A stretch of 5,413 nucleotides of DNA from Aquabacterium sp. (GTDB lineage: Bacteria > Pseudomonadota > Gammaproteobacteria > Burkholderiales > Burkholderiaceae_C), in NCBI GenBank assembly GCA_017989885.1, contig JAGNPA010000155.1, forward strand, positions 1-5,413, given 5' to 3'. A program made the translations under genes and the position numbers. The notes under the pieces were generated by a model. It was not told where the DNA came from. It did no database searches and saw only the letters and a list, made by a program, of their open reading frames with translations. Below, one piece after another: positions 4,568 through 5,413 of the stretch. How positions within the stretch are numbered: position 1 is the stretch's first letter; every line of letters begins with the position of its first letter.

Positions 4568-5413
4568 GTGTCTGTCCACCCTTTTCCCACGCCCGAGCAC
4601 ACCGATGTGCTGATCATTGGCGCGGGCCTGTCCGGCATCGGCGCGGCCTACTACCTGCAGCGCGATCAGCCGGGCAAGTCCTTTGTGATCCTGGAGTCGC
4701 GCACGGCCTCGGGCGGCACCTGGGACCTGTTCCGCTACCCCGGCATCCGGTCTGATTCCGACCTGCACACCTTCGGCTACGAGTTCAAGCCCTGGGTACA
4801 CGACAAGGCCATTGCCGACGGCGGCGACATCCTGGCCTACCTGCGCCAGACCGCCGCCGAAAACGGCATCGACCGCAAGATCCGCTACCAGCGCAAGGTG
4901 GTGTCGGCCGCCTGGTCGAGCGAGGACGCGCGCTGGACGGTGCAGGTGCAGCACACCGACACCGGCGAGACGCACACCATGGTCTGCAAGTGGCTGTTCT
5001 CGGCCGCCGGCTACTACCGCTACGACCAGGGCTTCACGCCGCGCTTTGATGGCATCGAGAACTTCCAGGGCCAGGTGATCCACCCGCAGCACTGGCCCGA
5101 GAACCTGAACTACCGCGGCAAGCGTGTGGTGGTGATCGGCTCGGGCGCCACCGCCGTGACCCTGATCCCGTCGATGGCCAAAGAGGCTCAGCACGTGACC
5201 ATGCTGCAGCGCACGCCCACCTATGTGATGAGCCTGCCCTCGCGCGACCCGATTGCCAATCTGGCGCGCAAGCTGATGTCGCCCGCCAAGGCCTACGCCT
5301 TTGCGCGCCGCAAGAACATCGGCCTGCAGCGCGGCATCTGGCGCTTTTGCCAGAAGTACCCCAACGCGGCGCGGCGCATCATCCGCTACGTCAACAAGGT
5401 GTCGCTGCCCAAG
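4568..5413 (+). CDS. EthA-like Baeyer-Villiger flavin monooxygenase (partial, runs off window)
   Basis: The visible 282 residues are the N-terminal part of a class B flavoprotein monooxygenase of roughly 490-500 residues. Such enzymes use FAD, NADPH and oxygen to insert oxygen beside a ketone carbonyl or to oxidise sulfur. The FAD-binding Rossmann motif GAGLSG is at residues 18-23, the family fingerprint FxGxxxHxxxWP is present as FQGQVIHPQHWP at 166-177, and the NADPH Rossmann motif GSGATA is at 191-196. GGTWDLFRYPGIRSDSD at about 49-65 and VTMLQRTPTY at about 210-219 closely recall mycobacterial EthA and the long-chain alkane monooxygenase AlmA. The start is GTG. The gene is divergent from the peptidase-hydrolase cluster, so both may share control in the 188-bp intergenic region. 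The substrate is not predictable; ketone, steroid or alkane-derived compounds are known for relatives. The 3' end is outside the window. Confidence 0.92.
   Translation, partial: MSVHPFPTPEHTDVLIIGAGLSGIGAAYYLQRDQPGKSFVILESRTASGGTWDLFRYPGIRSDSDLHTFGYEFKPWVHDKAIADGGDILAYLRQTAAENGIDRKIRYQRKVVSAAWSSEDARWTVQVQHTDTGETHTMVCKWLFSAAGYYRYDQGFTPRFDGIENFQGQVIHPQHWPENLNYRGKRVVVIGSGATAVTLIPSMAKEAQHVTMLQRTPTYVMSLPSRDPIANLARKLMSPAKAYAFARRKNIGLQRGIWRFCQKYPNAARRIIRYVNKVSLPK

Noticed and set aside
4523..5194. A 223-codon minus-strand open frame opposite the monooxygenase
   Set aside because: It is the antisense shadow of a clearly recognised flavin monooxygenase; its composition is low in complexity and it has no motif.
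1..5413. CRISPR array, tRNA, rRNA, insertion sequence or attachment site
   Set aside because: I looked for spaced repeats, clover-leaf arms, transposase motifs and long terminal repeats on both strands and saw none.

Overview
The window looks like a chromosomal accessory region of a GC-rich betaproteobacterium, most likely Burkholderiales of the Comamonadaceae type. That placement is inferred from base composition, codon use and the overall style of the proteins; there is no marker gene to prove it. No tRNA, rRNA, CRISPR array or complete insertion sequence is visible.

Left part (1-384): an AT-rich edge, then a decayed minus-strand ferredoxin fragment that keeps three cysteines of a 4Fe-4S motif and loses frame right at the fourth. 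This looks like an old recombination or integration scar.

Toxin-antitoxin island (385-1683, plus strand): a DUF6088/AbiEi-type winged-helix antitoxin stands alone where a type IV system would normally have an AbiEii nucleotidyltransferase beside it. It is followed by a complete type II pair in toxin-first order: a RelE/ParE-superfamily toxin of the HI1419 (HigB-like) type and its XRE-type antidote. Each unit has its own predicted promoter, with dyad-symmetric DNA overlapping the -10 box and the start codon. Both first genes appear to be leaderless, whereas the antidote has a strong Shine-Dalgarno inside the toxin's last codons.

Minus-strand cluster (4379 down to 1687): reading from its promoter side, (i) a 725-aa protein that joins a papain-like C1 cysteine peptidase to an alpha/beta-hydrolase, with both catalytic centres apparently intact; (ii) a 46-aa protein with two hydrophobic segments; (iii) a MazG-like all-alpha NTP pyrophosphohydrolase resembling dCTPases. 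The spacings are 42 and 8 nt with no terminator visible, so one transcript is plausible. The cluster ends only 3 bp from the end of the antidote gene, tail to tail.

Right part (4380-5413): a 188-bp divergent intergenic region with inverted repeats, then the first 282 residues of an EthA-like Baeyer-Villiger monooxygenase that runs off the window.

The best candidate for something undescribed is the peptidase-hydrolase fusion with its tiny membrane partner and nucleotide pyrophosphohydrolase. That these three work together is a hypothesis from gene order only.
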